Origin: REEB95 sp963810055
GTDB lineage: Bacteria > Pseudomonadota > Alphaproteobacteria > ATCC43930 > CGMCC-115725
DNA length: 64,000 nucleotides
Assembly (NCBI GenBank): GCA_963810055.1
Contig: CAWEME010000025.1
Span: 5,346 to 69,345 of the forward strand
Direction: 5' to 3'
In this document: positions 62,534 to 64,000 of the stretch, in pieces
Numbering within the stretch: position 1 is the first letter of the stretch
Layout of the letters: each line of letters starts with the position of its first letter
Position numbers and translations under genes: made by a program
Notes under the pieces: model-generated
Database searches by the model: none
Seen by the model: the letters and a program-made list of their open reading frames with translations, nothing else
Told to the model about the DNA's origin: nothing

Positions 62534-63835
62534 ATGAAGGGTTCGATAGACCAAACCGATCGGGAAATACTCGGCTATAGCCGGTACGTCGTGCTCGTCG
62601 CGGCCTTCTTTGCTATGTTCATCATCAGTCCCTTCGAATATGCGTGGAGCTCCATGTCGGGGCATATCGGCGCGATCTATGGCTGGTCGCACGGACAGGT
62701 GGCCTTGCTGTTCACGCTGTTCATCATCTTCCAGTCGGTCGGGATGCTGCCCGGCGGCATGTTGCGCGACAAATTCGGGCCGCGCTGGACCACTGCCATC
62801 GCCGGGCTGTTTTCCGGGCTCGGTATTTTCTCTATCGCGCTGGGGCCCTCATATCCGCTGGTGCTCGTGTTGTGGTGCTTGGGGAGCTTTTTCACCGGGT
62901 TCATCTACAACAACGCGGTCACCACCGGAAACAAATGGTTCTGCGACCGGCGCGGAGTCATGACCGGCCTGATCGCGGGCGCTTTCTCGTGGGGTTCGCT
63001 GCCTTTCATCTTTCCGATCCGCGCCATACCCGGCACGGCGCCGCCCAGCGTGTTCTTCACCGTCATCTACGTGATGGCGGCGGTCATCGGCGGCGTGTCG
63101 ATCGTCGCGGCGCTGTTCATGAAGGATCCGCCGGCCGGGTGGAAACCCAAGGGCTGGGTCCCGAAACGCTCGGCCATCGCGCGGCCTTCGGACCATCATT
63201 ACAGCGTCGGCGAGGCGCTGCGGACATGGCAGATGTGGGTCCTGATCGTCTCTTTCATCCTGATTTCGAGCGCCGGTCTAGCCGGCATCAGCAAGATGGT
63301 CGGCTATTCCAACAGCTTGGGATTCACGGCGACTGCTGCGACCGCGGCCGCCGGCGGCATCGCCATCGCCAATGGCTTCGGCAAGCTCGGTCTTGGCGCT
63401 CTGTCGGGACGGTTCGGCTGCGAGAATATGATGATCGTCAGCTACGTTGCCTGCGGCCTGCTGCTGTTCGGAACGGTTTTTGCCGGAATGACGCACAACG
63501 AGGCGCTGTTCGTATGCTTCGCCATCCTGGCCATCTTCTTCTGGGCCTCGCTGTTCTCGCTCTTCCCGATCGCCATCGGGCACTATTTCGGCGAAACGGC
63601 GGCGGGCGGGAATTACGGCATGCTCTACGCCATCGCCAAGGGGTCGGGCGGCATCTATGGCGGCATCCTGTCGACGATCCTCATCATCGAACACGGCTTT
63701 AGCTTCGCCATCAGTGTCGCAGGATTCATGGCGATCGTCGCGGGCGTGATCATCATTCCGTTGAAGTTCAGCCCGCCCGTCTGGGAGCGGGATTCCGGAA
63801 GGCGGGCGGCGGCGCTGCCGGGGGGAAGCCGTTGA
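62534..63835 (+). CDS. MFS transporter, oxalate/formate antiporter (OFA)-like
   Basis: 433 residues, about 12 membrane segments: YSRYVVLVAAFFAMFIISPFEYAWS, the loop GGMLRDKFGPRWT, GNKWFCDRRGVMTGLIAGAFSWG (an OFA-like motif), and HYFGETAAGGNYGMLYAIAKGSGG. OFA members carry small mono- or dicarboxylates; the substrate cannot be read here. ATG 62534 has GGGGAG nine bases upstream; GTG 62504 is an alternative. It overlaps the next gene by one base (TGATG), so the two are co-expressed. Confidence 0.85.
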   Translation: MKGSIDQTDREILGYSRYVVLVAAFFAMFIISPFEYAWSSMSGHIGAIYGWSHGQVALLFTLFIIFQSVGMLPGGMLRDKFGPRWTTAIAGLFSGLGIFSIALGPSYPLVLVLWCLGSFFTGFIYNNAVTTGNKWFCDRRGVMTGLIAGAFSWGSLPFIFPIRAIPGTAPPSVFFTVIYVMAAVIGGVSIVAALFMKDPPAGWKPKGWVPKRSAIARPSDHHYSVGEALRTWQMWVLIVSFILISSAGLAGISKMVGYSNSLGFTATAATAAAGGIAIANGFGKLGLGALSGRFGCENMMIVSYVACGLLLFGTVFAGMTHNEALFVCFAILAIFFWASLFSLFPIAIGHYFGETAAGGNYGMLYAIAKGSGGIYGGILSTILIIEHGFSFAISVAGFMAIVAGVIIIPLKFSPPVWERDSGRRAAALPGGSR

Positions 63836-64000
63836 TGTATGTCACGAATGCCAAGCGCCTGACGAATGAGGGCGCCAGGAAGATGATGGAAACCGCCATC
63901 GCCAAGGCCAAGCAGCCGGCATCGCGGTATCGATCGCCATTACCGATTCGGCCGGGCATCTTATTCTGCTGGAACGGATGGAAGGCGGGCGGTTTCACTC
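63835..64000 (+). pseudogene. GlcG/HbpS (haem-binding-like) family protein, 5' part with a one-base frameshift
   Basis: From ATG 63835 the sequence reads MYVTNAKRLTNEGARKMMET, then changes frame near 63914-63916. The other frame continues AGIAVSIAITDSAGHLILLE to the window edge. Adding one G (CAG-CCGGC to CAGG-CCGGC) restores a normal GlcG/HbpS protein. Members bind haem or are found beside glycolate and small-acid genes, fitting the overlapping OFA transporter. A sequencing error is a real possibility; the 3' end is outside the window. Confidence 0.75.

Overview
The window is a high-G+C chromosomal segment of an alphaproteobacterium. Evidence is the gene content and neighbourhoods: rne next to the PBP1A gene and prfB, glnE, an RpoH with the sigma-32 signature box, topA next to rnr, pyrB-pyrC-plsY-dprA, gatCAB, and a small protein divergent from rluD. 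Protein similarity leans towards Rhodospirillales-like lineages, but the sequence does not fix a genus. Most genes are housekeeping genes packed with 1-4 bp start/stop overlaps.

Layout. 1-4389: 5' end of rne (leftward), the PBP1A gene, and prfB with its autoregulatory +1 frameshift. 4390-11217: a less ordinary block made of a tandem 28-bp repeat, a PhnD-type periplasmic binding protein overlapping a membrane histidine kinase, and a 1348-residue fusion of two rhodanese domains, a YidC/Oxa1-like membrane module and a PEP-synthase/rifampin-phosphotransferase-like dikinase. 11359-20489: bcp-glnE, divergent AsmA/DUF3971 protein, tyrS, and anmK broken by one base. 20520-22990: remains of a leftward catabolic operon (solute-binding protein, MmgE/PrpD, SDR) full of indels, ending in a 240-nt tract with almost no C on the + strand. 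22996-34807: rpoH, rluD, a small membrane protein, an ornithine decarboxylase with a long leader, DUF1194, a secreted hypothetical, an S41 protease, rnr and topA.

34871-40083: dprA is cut in two by a 4083-bp IS1595-family element (35918-40000; 23-bp perfect terminal inverted repeats, 8-bp target duplication ACCGGCCC). It carries a transposase plus four cargo genes and a likely operator. 40080-48513: plsY, a dihydroorotase-like gene lacking its HxH metal site, pyrB, ruvX, gatCAB, manC and a small conserved protein. 48795-49177: tRNA-Ser(GCU) followed by what looks like a decayed integrase start.

49178-60169: a nitrate-respiration and nitrosative-stress locus. An NsrR-like regulator, NnrS and a cupin are transcribed leftward. 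NarK, narGHJI and a parvulin-type PPIase are transcribed rightward. The shared intergenic region has an NsrR-like palindrome and an FNR-like box, suggesting joint control by NO and low oxygen. 60195-64000: an epimerase, an ammonium transporter, an OFA-type MFS transporter, and the start of a frameshifted GlcG/HbpS-family gene at the edge.

The most unusual items are the rhodanese-YidC-dikinase fusion beside an orphan binding-protein/kinase pair, and the cargo-bearing IS1595 element inside dprA. Isolated one-base frameshifts in otherwise intact genes (anmK, glcG-like) mean base-level errors in this assembly must be excluded before these genes are called dead.
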